Shown here piece after piece: positions 24,817-33,783 of a stretch of DNA of 64,000 nt (position 1 is its first letter; the number at the start of each line of letters is the position of its first letter). The translations under genes and the position numbers were made by a program. The stretch comes from Bacillota bacterium. GTDB lineage: Bacteria; Bacillota; DTU030; DUMP01. Under the pieces are notes generated by a model. The model was not told the DNA's origin and did no database searches. It was given only the letters and a program-made list of their open reading frames with translations. The stretch spans positions 1 through 64,000 of the forward strand of contig JASKKP010000005.1 of assembly GCA_030154105.1 (NCBI GenBank), written 5' to 3'.

Positions 24817-26107
24817 ATGGCAACGCCTACCGGGGATGAAATGGGGCATGGCCCTCTTGATTGCCCTGCTTATGCTAGGGACTTTTCCGGAGAGAGCTTT
24901 TGCCGCTTCCGGGGAGGTGCACGAGCTTACCTTGGAAGAGTGCCTTGAGCTGGCCGAAAAAAATAGCCCCCGGCTTAAGCTCGCCCAAGTGGCTCTGGAC
25001 CAGGCCAAGCTGGGGCTGAAGGAGGCTAGGAGCCGCAAGAAAAGCATCGACGAGGCAGAAGAAGCACTAGAGGAAATTAAGGGTGTACCATCAGAGGACG
25101 AGACAAGAGCTGCCGAATTGCAGGCCGCTGCTGCGCAGTTGGCTTCCTTTGATGTCCAGTTTTTTAAAGAAAACGGCCTATGGCAGGCCGAGCAGCAGCT
25201 TGCCCTGGCCCAGGCGTCTTACGACTTAGCGGGCGAAGGAGTGCGCCTGGCGGTGAAGCGGGCCTACTACGACCTCCTTAAGGCCGAGGCCGATCTGGCC
25301 CTAGCCGAGGCGGCGGAAAGGGAGGCGGCCGAGTTTCAGCGGGCTACGGCCGCCCAGGCCAAGGTAGGGATGGCTACACCTGCCCAGCTCTTGGCGGCGG
25401 AGACGGCCCTGGCCCAGGCCCGCGCCGGACGCCTGGCGGCAGAAAGCGCGCGGGAAGCCAAGCGTCTGGCGCTCCTTAAGGAAATCGGCCTCGACCTAAA
25501 CACGGCGGTAAAGCTGACCCCGGCGCCAGTGGAGAAGGAAGAATTCGACCTGGAGAAAACGGTAGCCCAGGCGCTGGAGAACAGCTTAGAGATCAAGGCG
25601 GCGGCTTTTCAGAAGGAGCTGGCCGACAGGCGATTTGACCTGACCAAGCGCTGGTACCCCGAGATTACGTACAAGTATAAGGGCGCCGAATATGAGGCCC
25701 TGAGCGCCGCCCTGAAACTTACCGATACCCGCTTGGCCGTTGAAACGAGCGTACGTTCAAGCTACAACCTCCTCCTGGCCGCGTACGAGCAGCTGGGGCC
25801 GGCCAGGAAGGCCGTGGACCAGGCGAAGGAGAACCTCCGCCTGGCCCAGGCCAAACTCAAAGTGGGCGCTGCCACCCAGTTGGATGTTCTGCAGGCCGAG
25901 CGCGCCCTGGCCCAGGCGAGGAGCAATCTTACCGGCGTGGAGCAGAGCGCGGCCCTGGCTGCCGCCAGCCTTAGGGCGGCGGCCTTGGGCCTCAGCCTTA
26001 GCAGCGGGCAGGGGTCCACCGGCGTAGCTTCTACATCGGGAGCAAGTACGGCCTCCAGTGGTTCCAACGCGTCTGCTGCCTCAGCGGCAGGAGGTGGCGG
26101 TTTCTAG
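24809..26107 (+). CDS. TolC-family outer-channel protein
   Basis: A 432-residue protein starting at the ATG at 24809, eight bases inside the pump gene, after AAAGGAGCGGAG. A signal peptide ends near RAFAAS. It contains the repeated long helical units of the OMF/TolC family (LTLEECLELAEKNSPRLKLAQ near the N-terminus; DTRLAVETSVRSSYNLLLAAYEQLG and LRLAQAKLKVGAATQLDVLQ in the second half). The extreme C-terminus is Ser/Gly/Ala-rich. TolC channels normally cross an outer membrane, which spore-forming Gram-positive Clostridia usually lack, so the location of this protein is a real question. Its operon position leaves little doubt that it works with the RND pump. Confidence 0.88.
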   Translation: MLRWQRLPGMKWGMALLIALLMLGTFPERAFAASGEVHELTLEECLELAEKNSPRLKLAQVALDQAKLGLKEARSRKKSIDEAEEALEEIKGVPSEDETRAAELQAAAAQLASFDVQFFKENGLWQAEQQLALAQASYDLAGEGVRLAVKRAYYDLLKAEADLALAEAAEREAAEFQRATAAQAKVGMATPAQLLAAETALAQARAGRLAAESAREAKRLALLKEIGLDLNTAVKLTPAPVEKEEFDLEKTVAQALENSLEIKAAAFQKELADRRFDLTKRWYPEITYKYKGAEYEALSAALKLTDTRLAVETSVRSSYNLLLAAYEQLGPARKAVDQAKENLRLAQAKLKVGAATQLDVLQAERALAQARSNLTGVEQSAALAAASLRAAALGLSLSSGQGSTGVASTSGASTASSGSNASAASAAGGGGF

Positions 26108-26697
26108 TGGAGCAAACGACCGGTAAAGCGGAGGCAATCCTCACTGCTGCCCTACGGGTTTTTGCCGAACAGGGCTTCAGCCAGGCACGCGTGGAGGACA
26201 TTGCCCGGGCGGCCGGGGTAGGCAAGGGTACCATCTATGAGTACTTTGCTTCCAAACAGGCGATCTTTGAACAGGCGGTAGAGCAGGGCATGGCCCGCTA
26301 TCTGAACTGCCTGGATGAGGAACTGACCGCTCTTCGCCCGGCGGAGGAAAAGCTCAGGCGCATTGCCCGCCTGCACGTGGCCTTTGTAGCCGAACACAGG
26401 GATTTCGCCCGCATTGTGTCCAGCGAACCGGGAGTAGTCTCCAAGCGGCTCAAGGAGCGGATGCTTAGCCTCCGGCAGCGTATTGAGGAAAAATTTGCCC
26501 AGGTGCTAAAGGCCGGAATGGCCGAAGGCAGGCTCAGGCCGGTGGAGGAGTGGTTCGCGGCCCGCGTATTCTTGGGGGCGCTCATGGCCGCGGCTGGGGT
26601 CCACCTTGACCGGTGCGTAAACTGGGATACGGCCAGAACTGCGGACAAGGTGAGCGCTCTTTTGCTGGAGGGCCTCTGCCGGCGTGACGGAAGGTAA
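26107..26697 (+). CDS. TetR/AcrR-family transcriptional repressor
   Basis: A 196-residue regulator with an N-terminal TetR helix-turn-helix (AALRVFAEQGFSQARVEDIARAAGVGKGTIYEYFASKQAIF) and a helical ligand-binding C-terminal domain. The start is a GTG overlapping the TolC stop codon by one base, with AGGAGGTGG about ten bases upstream. As the last gene of the efflux operon it probably represses the promoter at 20339 through the palindrome at 20377-20396 and is released when the pump substrate binds. That link is inferred from position and site type. Confidence 0.92.
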   Translation: MEQTTGKAEAILTAALRVFAEQGFSQARVEDIARAAGVGKGTIYEYFASKQAIFEQAVEQGMARYLNCLDEELTALRPAEEKLRRIARLHVAFVAEHRDFARIVSSEPGVVSKRLKERMLSLRQRIEEKFAQVLKAGMAEGRLRPVEEWFAARVFLGALMAAAGVHLDRCVNWDTARTADKVSALLLEGLCRRDGR

Positions 26698-26828
26698 ACT
26701 TCAGATAACCGGAGAGTTTTTGCCTGGGAACTACGCCGGGTGGGCAGGTTTTGTCGCGCCCGGCATCGAATATATACATAGCGGTTAGGGAACTTCTTGA
26801 GCCCACTTAGCAAATGGAGATGAAGCGG

Positions 26829-28229
26829 ATGCGCGGTAAAAGGGGAAAATGGTGGGTCATTTTAGCGGCGGTCATAATCTTGGGTTCTTTAGCCCTAAGT
26901 GTTCCAAGCTTAGTACGGGCTTGGGGTAGCACGGACGAGGGCATGGCCCTGTTCATCGAGGTAATGAACCGGGTGCGCGAGTCGTACGTCGAAGAGGTAC
27001 CGGTGGATAAGCTCATTGAAGGAGCGCTGCGCGGCATGGTGGAGTCCTTAGGCGACCCTTATTCCACCTACATGACGCCCCAGGAGTTTCAGGATTTCCA
27101 GGCCGGTACCAATGGTACCTTCGGCGGCGTGGGTATCGTGATTACTGAGGAAGACGGTTACATTGTAGTCGTGGCCCCTATTAAAGGCACACCTGGAGAC
27201 CGGGCGGGCATACGCCCGCGCGACCGCATCATCAGGGTTGATGGGCGTGACCTCCGCGGGGTGGACGTGGATACCGCCGGAGAGCTGATGAGGGGGAAAC
27301 CGGGGACGGAGGTGGTACTCGAGATCGAGCGGGACGGGAAAATCCTGCGCGTGCCCATTACTCGCGAGGTGATCGAGGTAAACCCGGTGGAAAGCAAGCT
27401 ACTTGAAGGCGGGTACGGCTACATCCGCCTGACCAGTTTCAACGAGCATGCCGGCCAGCGGGTACGGGAGGCCCTGGCCGCCTTTGAAAAACAGGGCGTA
27501 CGGGGGATTATTCTGGACCTTAGGGGCAACCCCGGCGGGCTGCTTTCCCAGGCGCTGGAGGTGGCGCGCGAGTTTGTACCGGCGGGGCCAGTGGTGTATA
27601 TCGAGGAGCGGCAGCAGAAGGAGCGCCGGGTGCTCTCTTCCAACCTTCCCAAGGAGCGGTGGCCCCTGGTGGTGCTGGTGGACGGCGGCAGCGCCAGTGC
27701 GGCGGAGATTGTAGCCGGGGCGATCCAGGACCGGAAGGCAGGCGTGCTGGTGGGTGAAAAAACTTTTGGCAAAGCCACGGTGCAGGATGTGTTCCGCCTC
27801 GCCAATGGCGGCGCGGTGAAGCTCACCATCGGACGTTACCTTACCCCGAGCGGGCGCTCCATCGACAAGGCCGGGATTACCCCTGATGTTTTGGTACCTG
27901 TGCCGCACAACTTGAAGGACCTCGGGCTGCTCAAGCTCAGCCGTACGCTACGGCTCGGGACGGGGGGCTTGGACGTAGCCGAGCTGCAGAAGAGACTACA
28001 AGCCCTGGGCTACGGCATTACTAAAATCGACGGCATCTTCGGACCCGAGACCAAGGAGGCCGTCCGGCACCTGCAACGGGATGCGGGGCTCCCGGCGACC
28101 GGAACGGTGGATAAGGCGACGCTTACGGCCCTCAACCGGCGCCTCAGTGGTGAGGGGACGAAGGATGTTCAGCTGGAAAAGGCCGTGGAGGTGCTAAAGG
28201 GGCTTTTGGCGAAGAAACCGGCCGCTTGA
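26829..28229 (+). CDS. Carboxy-terminal processing protease (CtpA-like, S41) with peptidoglycan-binding domain
   Basis: A protease of about 466 residues. It has an N-terminal membrane anchor or signal (WWVILAAVIILGSLALSVPS), a PDZ domain (about 95-180: GVGIVITEEDGYIVVVAPIK, then GTPGDRAGIRPRDRIIRVDG), an S41 catalytic domain with GGSASAAE (Ser nucleophile) and TFGKATVQ (catalytic Lys), and a C-terminal PG_binding_1 repeat (LGTGGLDVAELQKRLQALGY and onward). Bacillus CtpB cleaves sporulation checkpoint proteins; others trim wall hydrolases. Several ATGs cluster at 26814-26829; GGAG is best spaced for the last one. It begins about 130 bases after the TetR gene. Confidence 0.9.
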   Translation: MRGKRGKWWVILAAVIILGSLALSVPSLVRAWGSTDEGMALFIEVMNRVRESYVEEVPVDKLIEGALRGMVESLGDPYSTYMTPQEFQDFQAGTNGTFGGVGIVITEEDGYIVVVAPIKGTPGDRAGIRPRDRIIRVDGRDLRGVDVDTAGELMRGKPGTEVVLEIERDGKILRVPITREVIEVNPVESKLLEGGYGYIRLTSFNEHAGQRVREALAAFEKQGVRGIILDLRGNPGGLLSQALEVAREFVPAGPVVYIEERQQKERRVLSSNLPKERWPLVVLVDGGSASAAEIVAGAIQDRKAGVLVGEKTFGKATVQDVFRLANGGAVKLTIGRYLTPSGRSIDKAGITPDVLVPVPHNLKDLGLLKLSRTLRLGTGGLDVAELQKRLQALGYGITKIDGIFGPETKEAVRHLQRDAGLPATGTVDKATLTALNRRLSGEGTKDVQLEKAVEVLKGLLAKKPAA

Positions 28230-28551
28230 GCCTCCCTCTACTTGGAAAAAACGCTATCCCGCTCTTGTTTAGCACCAACTGAGGCCGAGGTGCATCCCCC
28301 GCACGGTGCATTACGTACCGCCGTTAAAAAGAACGCAGGCGAGCGAGGGAAAGCGACAGGAAGCGCAGACGGCGGCGAAAACGGTCAGCCGCTGTCTTAT
28401 TTTTCCAAGGCCCTTACCCCCGCAAAACGCCGGCGTGCTGCGACATATATCACCGGAAGAGGCCACAACCCTGTAAGCGCTCTCCCGGGAGGGCAGCGTG
28501 GGCCTGCTTCAAGAGTTGGGGGAAGGACACGAAGAGAGGAGGAGTGACGGA
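28230..28551. other. Intergenic stretch with repeat copy A
   Basis: No convincing gene lies here. It holds repeat copy A (28285-28355), then a possible hairpin in which GACAG (28355-28359) pairs with CTGTC near 28393 before TTATTTTT, and finally the GAGGAG ribosome site for the downstream S-layer gene. Confidence 0.5.
28285..28355 (+). repeat. Dispersed intergenic repeat, copy A
   Basis: A 71-base element identical at 61 of 71 positions to the reverse complement of 43881-43951, with a 27-base exact run at its 3' end. It shares its first half with 38039-38076. Core words are TTACGTACCGCC and GAACGCAGGCGAGCGAGGG. Confidence 0.85.
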
Positions 28552-30453
28552 ATGAAGAGGATTACCAAGATTCTGGGGGCGGCGTTGTTGGTGTTGGCGC
28601 TGGTTGCGGGGATCCTGCCCCAGAGCGTACAGGCGGCACCCAAGGGCTACATGGCTTCCGGCCCTGCCAAGGTGAAAGGCCACAAGAAGGTTAAGTTCAA
28701 GGACATTGAGAAGAGCTGGGCGCGGGAATACATTGCCGAGATGGCGGCGGCAGGAGTGCTGAAGGGCGTCAGTGAAGACCGCTTTGCGCCCGAAGAGCCG
28801 GTCGAAAGCGCACAGGTGCTGGTCATGCTGGTGCGGGCGATGGGATTGGAGGAAGAGGCATTATCTCTTGACCCAGGCGAGCTGGACCAAGATTACCTGG
28901 CGTCCGTACCTGACTGGGCGCGGCGTTACGCCCAGGTGGCCGTAGAAAAGGGGATAGTAAGTCCGCAAGAGCTGGCCACCTGGCGGCGCGGTCAAAAGGC
29001 TACGCGCCTCGACGTGGCCCGGTATTTGACCAAGCTGCTGGGAAAAGAAGAGGAAGAACAGCGGCAAGATGAAGCTCTTTTAAGTTCTCTGCGCTTCAAA
29101 GACCTGGCCGGACTGCCGGCACCGCTTAGGGTTTACATTCTGGTTGTATCCAACGCCGGGCTCATGACCGGTGATACCAATGGCAATTGGATGCCGCACG
29201 GCCTCATCAACCGGGGCCAGATGGCCAAGATTCTCTCTCTGCTTCTAAGTCGCCTGGTGCCCATGCCCGGGGCGCTGCGAACGGTGGTGAGCGGCGAAAT
29301 CGTGGACATAGATGAAGGCGATAACGAGGAAGCGGTGGAAATTACCGTTAAAACGGCCGAAGGCGAAGTAACCTATCCTTTAGCAGAAGGTGTTAACATC
29401 ATCGTCGACGGTAAGGATGCCGATGTGGAAGATCTTGCTATCGGCCAGAGGGTGCGCTTGGTCTTGGCCCCGACTGATGACGGTAGAGCCGAGGCGGTGT
29501 ACATCCGCGCTGAGAACCTCGGCCCGGAGAAGGTTGAAGTGAAAGGTACAATTACCGGCCTTACCTTGGGGCTTAACGCCAGCATCACCGTGCGCGCGGT
29601 TTACGGGCAGGAAGTTACTTTGGCCGTACGCGAGGACACGGTCATCACCATGGCTGGTCGGGAGGTCTTTCTCAGCGACCTCGAGCGCGGCCAAAAGGTG
29701 GAGGTGAAGGGCTTCCGAGAGGGAAACAAACTCGTAGCCACGGAAATCAACGCCGAGCTAGAGGAGGAAGAAATCTCCGGCCGGGTGGTCGCTGTTGTTA
29801 CCGGTGACCAGGCGGCGCTCACCCTGGAGGATGGGCGTAGGAACCGGTACACCCTCCGAATCTCCGCCCGGACGCGCATCCGGCTGAACGGGGCGACGGC
29901 CGTTCTGGCAGACCTGAAGCCGGGCGATGAAGTTACCGTACGGGTAGCAGGCGGCGAGGCGCTTGCCGTTGAAGCCGGTCGGCCGGAAGAAGAGGAACAA
30001 GAGGTCTCCGGCCGGGTCGTGACGCTCGTTTTTGGGGAGAGCCCTTCGCTCAGCGTAAAGACAGGGTCGGGCAAGGTTTATACTTATCGCATCACCCAGG
30101 ACACCCGTATCTACCTGGACGGGGAGGCCGCGACCCTGGACGAACTGCGCACGGGGTGGGAAGTCGTACTAGTCGTCAAGGGGGACGTGGCGCTTACGGT
30201 CGAGGCTAAGTCGCCTCAGCCGAAAGAAGAAGAGGTCGCCGGAGAACTGGTTCAGCTTCAGCTCGGGAACAAAAACTTTTTGGTCGTTGAAGGCCAAGAT
30301 GGCCGCCGGCGGGAGTTTCCGGTGAGCAAGGGCGTCCGCGTGCTCCTAGACGGCAAGGAAGGAACGCTTTGGCAACTCGATTTAGGCATGGAACTTACGC
30401 TTAAGATTAAGAGCGGCGTGGTTTACGAGATCGAGGTCGCGGAGAAAAGTTAA
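28552..30453 (+). CDS. SLH-domain surface protein with five tandem beta-type repeats
   Basis: A 633-residue secreted protein. A signal peptide ends near SVQAAP. Residues about 48-235 contain three degenerate S-layer-homology units (FKDIEKSWAREYIAEMAAAG, then WARRYAQVAVEKGIV, then VYILVVSNAGLMTGDTNGNW), which anchor proteins to secondary wall polymer. From about 247 the protein is five tandem units of 77-84 residues starting near 247, 331, 409, 486 and 563. Each has the pattern (S/A/K)GxxxxL, YxLRIxxxTRIxLDG, (A/D)xLxxLxxGxEVxxxV, and an acidic linker. They resemble DUF5666-like OB or beta-barrel modules of unknown role. The ATG at 28552 follows GAGGAG. It pairs with the larger SLH protein downstream. 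Confidence 0.85.
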   Translation: MKRITKILGAALLVLALVAGILPQSVQAAPKGYMASGPAKVKGHKKVKFKDIEKSWAREYIAEMAAAGVLKGVSEDRFAPEEPVESAQVLVMLVRAMGLEEEALSLDPGELDQDYLASVPDWARRYAQVAVEKGIVSPQELATWRRGQKATRLDVARYLTKLLGKEEEEQRQDEALLSSLRFKDLAGLPAPLRVYILVVSNAGLMTGDTNGNWMPHGLINRGQMAKILSLLLSRLVPMPGALRTVVSGEIVDIDEGDNEEAVEITVKTAEGEVTYPLAEGVNIIVDGKDADVEDLAIGQRVRLVLAPTDDGRAEAVYIRAENLGPEKVEVKGTITGLTLGLNASITVRAVYGQEVTLAVREDTVITMAGREVFLSDLERGQKVEVKGFREGNKLVATEINAELEEEEISGRVVAVVTGDQAALTLEDGRRNRYTLRISARTRIRLNGATAVLADLKPGDEVTVRVAGGEALAVEAGRPEEEEQEVSGRVVTLVFGESPSLSVKTGSGKVYTYRITQDTRIYLDGEAATLDELRTGWEVVLVVKGDVALTVEAKSPQPKEEEVAGELVQLQLGNKNFLVVEGQDGRRREFPVSKGVRVLLDGKEGTLWQLDLGMELTLKIKSGVVYEIEVAEKS

Positions 30454-30467
30454 GGCGACAGCCTTTC

Positions 30468-30527
30468 GGCCGGTCTGGTCCGTGGGGTTAGCGCCCCTAC
30501 GGCAGACCGGCCTCCTTCATTTATTTA
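30468..30527 (+). terminator. Intrinsic terminator after the first SLH gene
   Basis: GGCCGGTCTG (30468-30477) pairs with CAGACCGGCC (30503-30512), with an inner GTGGGG/CCCCTAC stem, and T-rich CTCCTTCATTTATTT follows. Confidence 0.85.
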
Positions 30528-30608
30528 CCAGCAGACAATGCAGGGAGGATTTTCTTTTTTTACCAACGAATAGATACCTAAACGGGATATGTGCTGAGGG
30601 GGATAGCT

Positions 30609-33600
30609 ATGGTGCAGAAGGCTAAATGGATAACTGTACTCCTGGTGATTGCCTCCCTGATGTTCGGAGTTCTCACCCCGGGTCGGGCCACGGGAACGTT
30701 CAGCGATCTTGAGGGCCACTGGGTCAAGGAAAAAGTGGAAGACCTGGTGGCGGCCGGGATAATCAGCCCGGGCGAGAAGTTCCGGCCGCGCGAACCGGTG
30801 ACACGGGCGGACTTCGTGAAGATGCTGGTACTGGCGGTCGGGCTGCCCCAGGTGGTTTCTTTTCCGCCAACGTTCAGTGACGTCCGGCAAGACCAATGGT
30901 TTTATAATTATGTAGAAACTGCCGCCCACTATGGTCTGGTAAAAGGCGACAGCTCCGGGCGCTTCCGGCCATTTGAAGGGCTTACGCGTGAGCAAATGGC
31001 CAGCATGGTGATGCGCGCCCTAGGGGATACCACGGAGGCCAGCACGGCCTTCCTGGCGCGTTTTAAGGACAGCGCAAAGATTTCTTCCTGGGCCAAGGAA
31101 GACGTGGCCCGGGCTGTGGCGCGCGGCATTCTCTCCGGCACGGACCAGGGCTTTCTTTTCGCCGAGCAGGCGGCAACCCGCGATCAGGCGGCGGCGGTGA
31201 TCTGGAGGGTATGGCAGCAGCGCACCCAGGAGAGCACAACGCCTTCGGCAGGGGAGGAATCCCCGACTTCGCCGGCTGAAGAGGCGACCTCCGGCGGGGG
31301 AGTTACAGTGCTCGGGCCGACACGCCTTAAGGTGGTTTTCCCGCAAGACCTCGACCCGGCTTCAATCCAGGCCGGGGCAGGGGGGAACTTCACCCTGGTG
31401 CTGGCCGGTACTGCCTTCAGCCCCGGCATTGTGACCGAGGCCTTCCTCGTCTCCCCTCAGGAGGTCGTGCTTACCGTGCCCGCCTTAGAGAGCGGCAAAG
31501 AATACACCCTGAGCGCTTATGACCTGCGCACTGCCGACGGCCAGAAGCTGTCTTCTACCCCTCTCAGCTTTACCTTCAGGGTGCCGGCGGACGGCGAGGC
31601 GCCCAGGCTTCTAGACGCAAACTCCACCGGCCCTGCCGGCCTGGAGCTTACGTTTAGCGAAGAGCTTGATGCAACTCAGGCGGCCGACCCGGCCCTTTAC
31701 CGGCTGCGGGAGAACGGGGCTTCCCCGCAAACGGCATTGGTTAGCGGCCGGATGGTATCGCTTATCTTTGCCGCGCCTCTTACCGTGGGCGAAACTTATA
31801 CCGTTGAAGTGGCCAGTGTGCAGGACCTCTGGGGTAACCGCGCCCAAACCCTTACCTCCTCCTTCACTGTGCGGGCGGATACCTACCCGCCGCGGCTTCT
31901 TACGGCCAGAGCCGTGTCGGACACGGCGGTAGAGGCGTACTTTAACGAGAACCTTGCGGCTTTAGGGAGTTTCACCTTGAAGCGGAACGGGCGTGCCGTA
32001 GAGATAGTGCGCGCCGAGCAGGTGGCTCCGGGTGTGGTACGGCTTACTGCCTACCTGGGAGCTGAGGGGACTTATGCGCTCGAGGCCCAGGGCGCTTTGG
32101 ACCTGGCGGGGAACAAGACGGCGGCTGCCCGTGTGTACTTTACCTATACGGAAGCTACCGGCGGCCTGGAATTCCCACCTGAGGTGGAGGCGGTGAAGCC
32201 GGCACTTGCCCGCGCCGATCAGGTGGAGATAACCTTTTCCGGGCCTGTGCGGGCCGCCGAGGCCGAGAAGGTGCGTAATTACCGCCTAACTTTGGCCGAT
32301 GACCTGAGTTCGGCCATAGAGATAGATGAAGCAGAGCTTCTGGAGGATGGCAAAACGGTGCGCCTTACCTTGGCCGAACCCCTTCAGCCTGGGGCATCGT
32401 ACCGCTACTTTGTCTCCGGGGTGGAAGGACTCAATGGTGAGGAGATAATACCTGCCGCCGGTTACTTCGTTGCCGGAAGCGGGAGCGGCTGGGTGACGGC
32501 GGTGGCGGCGCTCGATTCGCGGCGCTTAGAGGTGCGCTTCGGACAGAACGTGGTAGGGCAGTATGCGGCCAGCAACTATGGGCTCGTGGCCGAAGCGACG
32601 GGTCGCCTTGTACCGATTTTAGCCATAGAGAGCACAGGCGACCCACGGCGGGTGGTGCTGCGCCTGGGGCAGGACCTGGAAGAGGATGAAGACTACACCC
32701 TAAGCGTCGGCAACGCCATAACCGATACTTTCGGGCGTGCGCTTCCCACCTTCACCGGAAGCTTCCGTGCGCGCTTCCGGGAAGCGGCGCGACTCCGTTT
32801 GCTGACCGCCGACCCGGTAGACAGCCGCACCTTTCGCCTTACCTTCAACAAACCCGTGCAGGAGGTCAAGGTGGAACTTGCCGGTTATGTCTTTGACTAC
32901 GAGTATTACGACACCGTGGTTCTAGTGCGGGGAAACAAGAGCTTTAAGAGCGGCGAGAGCTACCGCCTGAAAGTGTGGGCGCGTGACAGAGACAACCCGT
33001 CCGAGGTGCTTGACTGGGAGCGCGAGACGCTGGAGTTCGACGAGACGAGCGGCCAAGTAGAAGTGGAAGAGGTGACAGCCGCCACCAGCCAGCGGGTAAA
33101 GGTGACGTTCAACGGACCGCTGGATGAGGAAACGGCTGCCGACGCGGCCAACTATTACCTGCGCGAAGGTTCTTCAGACGGACCTGTGCTGCGGCCGGTC
33201 CGGGCCGAGTACGACCCGGCTCGGTTCCTGGTTTGGCTCTATCTACCCACTTCCGCTTCGCTGCGCGAGGAGCGCTATTACCTCACCCTGGACGGGGTTA
33301 AGGACGCGCAGGGTAACCGCTTTGATCCGGACGAGTCTTACCGGTTCTACGGTGTAGATACGGTGCCTCCGGTTGTGGTTCTGCCCTATCTTCCCAACCA
33401 GGAAGGCCAGCCGCTAATTCTCCGTTCCACCGGGGGGTCCGTAACCCTAGAAGGAGGACCGGGAGCCGTGGAAGGCGAGGCCTACCTCCGGGTTTATCTG
33501 GACGACCGCTTAGTTGAGGTACGGCGGGCCGAGGAAGACGGAAGCTTTTCGGCAGTGAGCCTCGGCGCCCTCAGCGGGCGGCACACGCTGCGCCTTGTAG

Positions 33601-33653
33601 TAACCGATACGGCCGGCAATACCGGTGAGCGCAGTCAGGTATACGAGTTTTAA
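30609..33653 (+). CDS. SLH-domain protein with tandem SbsA-type Ig-like (Big_5) domains
   Basis: A 1014-residue secreted protein. A signal peptide ends near GRATG. Three clear SLH motifs follow (FSDLEGHWVKEKVEDLVAAG; FSDVRQDQWFYNYVETAAHYG with FRPFEGLTREQMASMV; SWAKEDVARAVARGIL with TRDQAAAVIWRV). After a Ser/Thr/Pro linker near 210-235 come about seven bacterial Ig-like units of 90-110 residues with recurring phrases such as LTFSEELDATQAADPALYRL, YTVEVASVQDLWGN and YYLTLDGVKDAQGN, as in SbsA-type S-layer proteins. The last unit (VTDTAGNTGERSQVYEF) resembles a different Ig subtype. Anchoring to the wall by SLH and projecting a stiff stalk is the likely role; it may be a main S-layer component. 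The ATG at 30609 follows GAGGGGG. Confidence 0.9.
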   Translation: MVQKAKWITVLLVIASLMFGVLTPGRATGTFSDLEGHWVKEKVEDLVAAGIISPGEKFRPREPVTRADFVKMLVLAVGLPQVVSFPPTFSDVRQDQWFYNYVETAAHYGLVKGDSSGRFRPFEGLTREQMASMVMRALGDTTEASTAFLARFKDSAKISSWAKEDVARAVARGILSGTDQGFLFAEQAATRDQAAAVIWRVWQQRTQESTTPSAGEESPTSPAEEATSGGGVTVLGPTRLKVVFPQDLDPASIQAGAGGNFTLVLAGTAFSPGIVTEAFLVSPQEVVLTVPALESGKEYTLSAYDLRTADGQKLSSTPLSFTFRVPADGEAPRLLDANSTGPAGLELTFSEELDATQAADPALYRLRENGASPQTALVSGRMVSLIFAAPLTVGETYTVEVASVQDLWGNRAQTLTSSFTVRADTYPPRLLTARAVSDTAVEAYFNENLAALGSFTLKRNGRAVEIVRAEQVAPGVVRLTAYLGAEGTYALEAQGALDLAGNKTAAARVYFTYTEATGGLEFPPEVEAVKPALARADQVEITFSGPVRAAEAEKVRNYRLTLADDLSSAIEIDEAELLEDGKTVRLTLAEPLQPGASYRYFVSGVEGLNGEEIIPAAGYFVAGSGSGWVTAVAALDSRRLEVRFGQNVVGQYAASNYGLVAEATGRLVPILAIESTGDPRRVVLRLGQDLEEDEDYTLSVGNAITDTFGRALPTFTGSFRARFREAARLRLLTADPVDSRTFRLTFNKPVQEVKVELAGYVFDYEYYDTVVLVRGNKSFKSGESYRLKVWARDRDNPSEVLDWERETLEFDETSGQVEVEEVTAATSQRVKVTFNGPLDEETAADAANYYLREGSSDGPVLRPVRAEYDPARFLVWLYLPTSASLREERYYLTLDGVKDAQGNRFDPDESYRFYGVDTVPPVVVLPYLPNQEGQPLILRSTGGSVTLEGGPGAVEGEAYLRVYLDDRLVEVRRAEEDGSFSAVSLGALSGRHTLRLVVTDTAGNTGERSQVYEF

Positions 33654-33695
33654 TCGGCCGGGGCGTACCCTTTACGGCAAAAAGTTGGGGACAAA

Positions 33696-33724
33696 AGAGG
33701 AATTCTTGAGCTGGTCGCGAAAAT
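33696..33724 (+). promoter_or_regulatory. Possible SigH-type promoter before the Spo0F-like gene
   Basis: AGAGGAATT (33696-33704) is a full match to the SigH -35 pattern RNAGGAWWW. Eleven bases later, CGCGAAAAT (33716-33724) is a two-mismatch version of RNNGAATWW. Bacillus spo0F is transcribed by SigH, so the placement is suggestive. Confidence 0.4.
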
Positions 33725-33783
33725 AAGCTAGTGGTCATGCTTGCCAAGCGGAGAGGAGGAATGGGCTAAAAGGAGGGAGGCGC

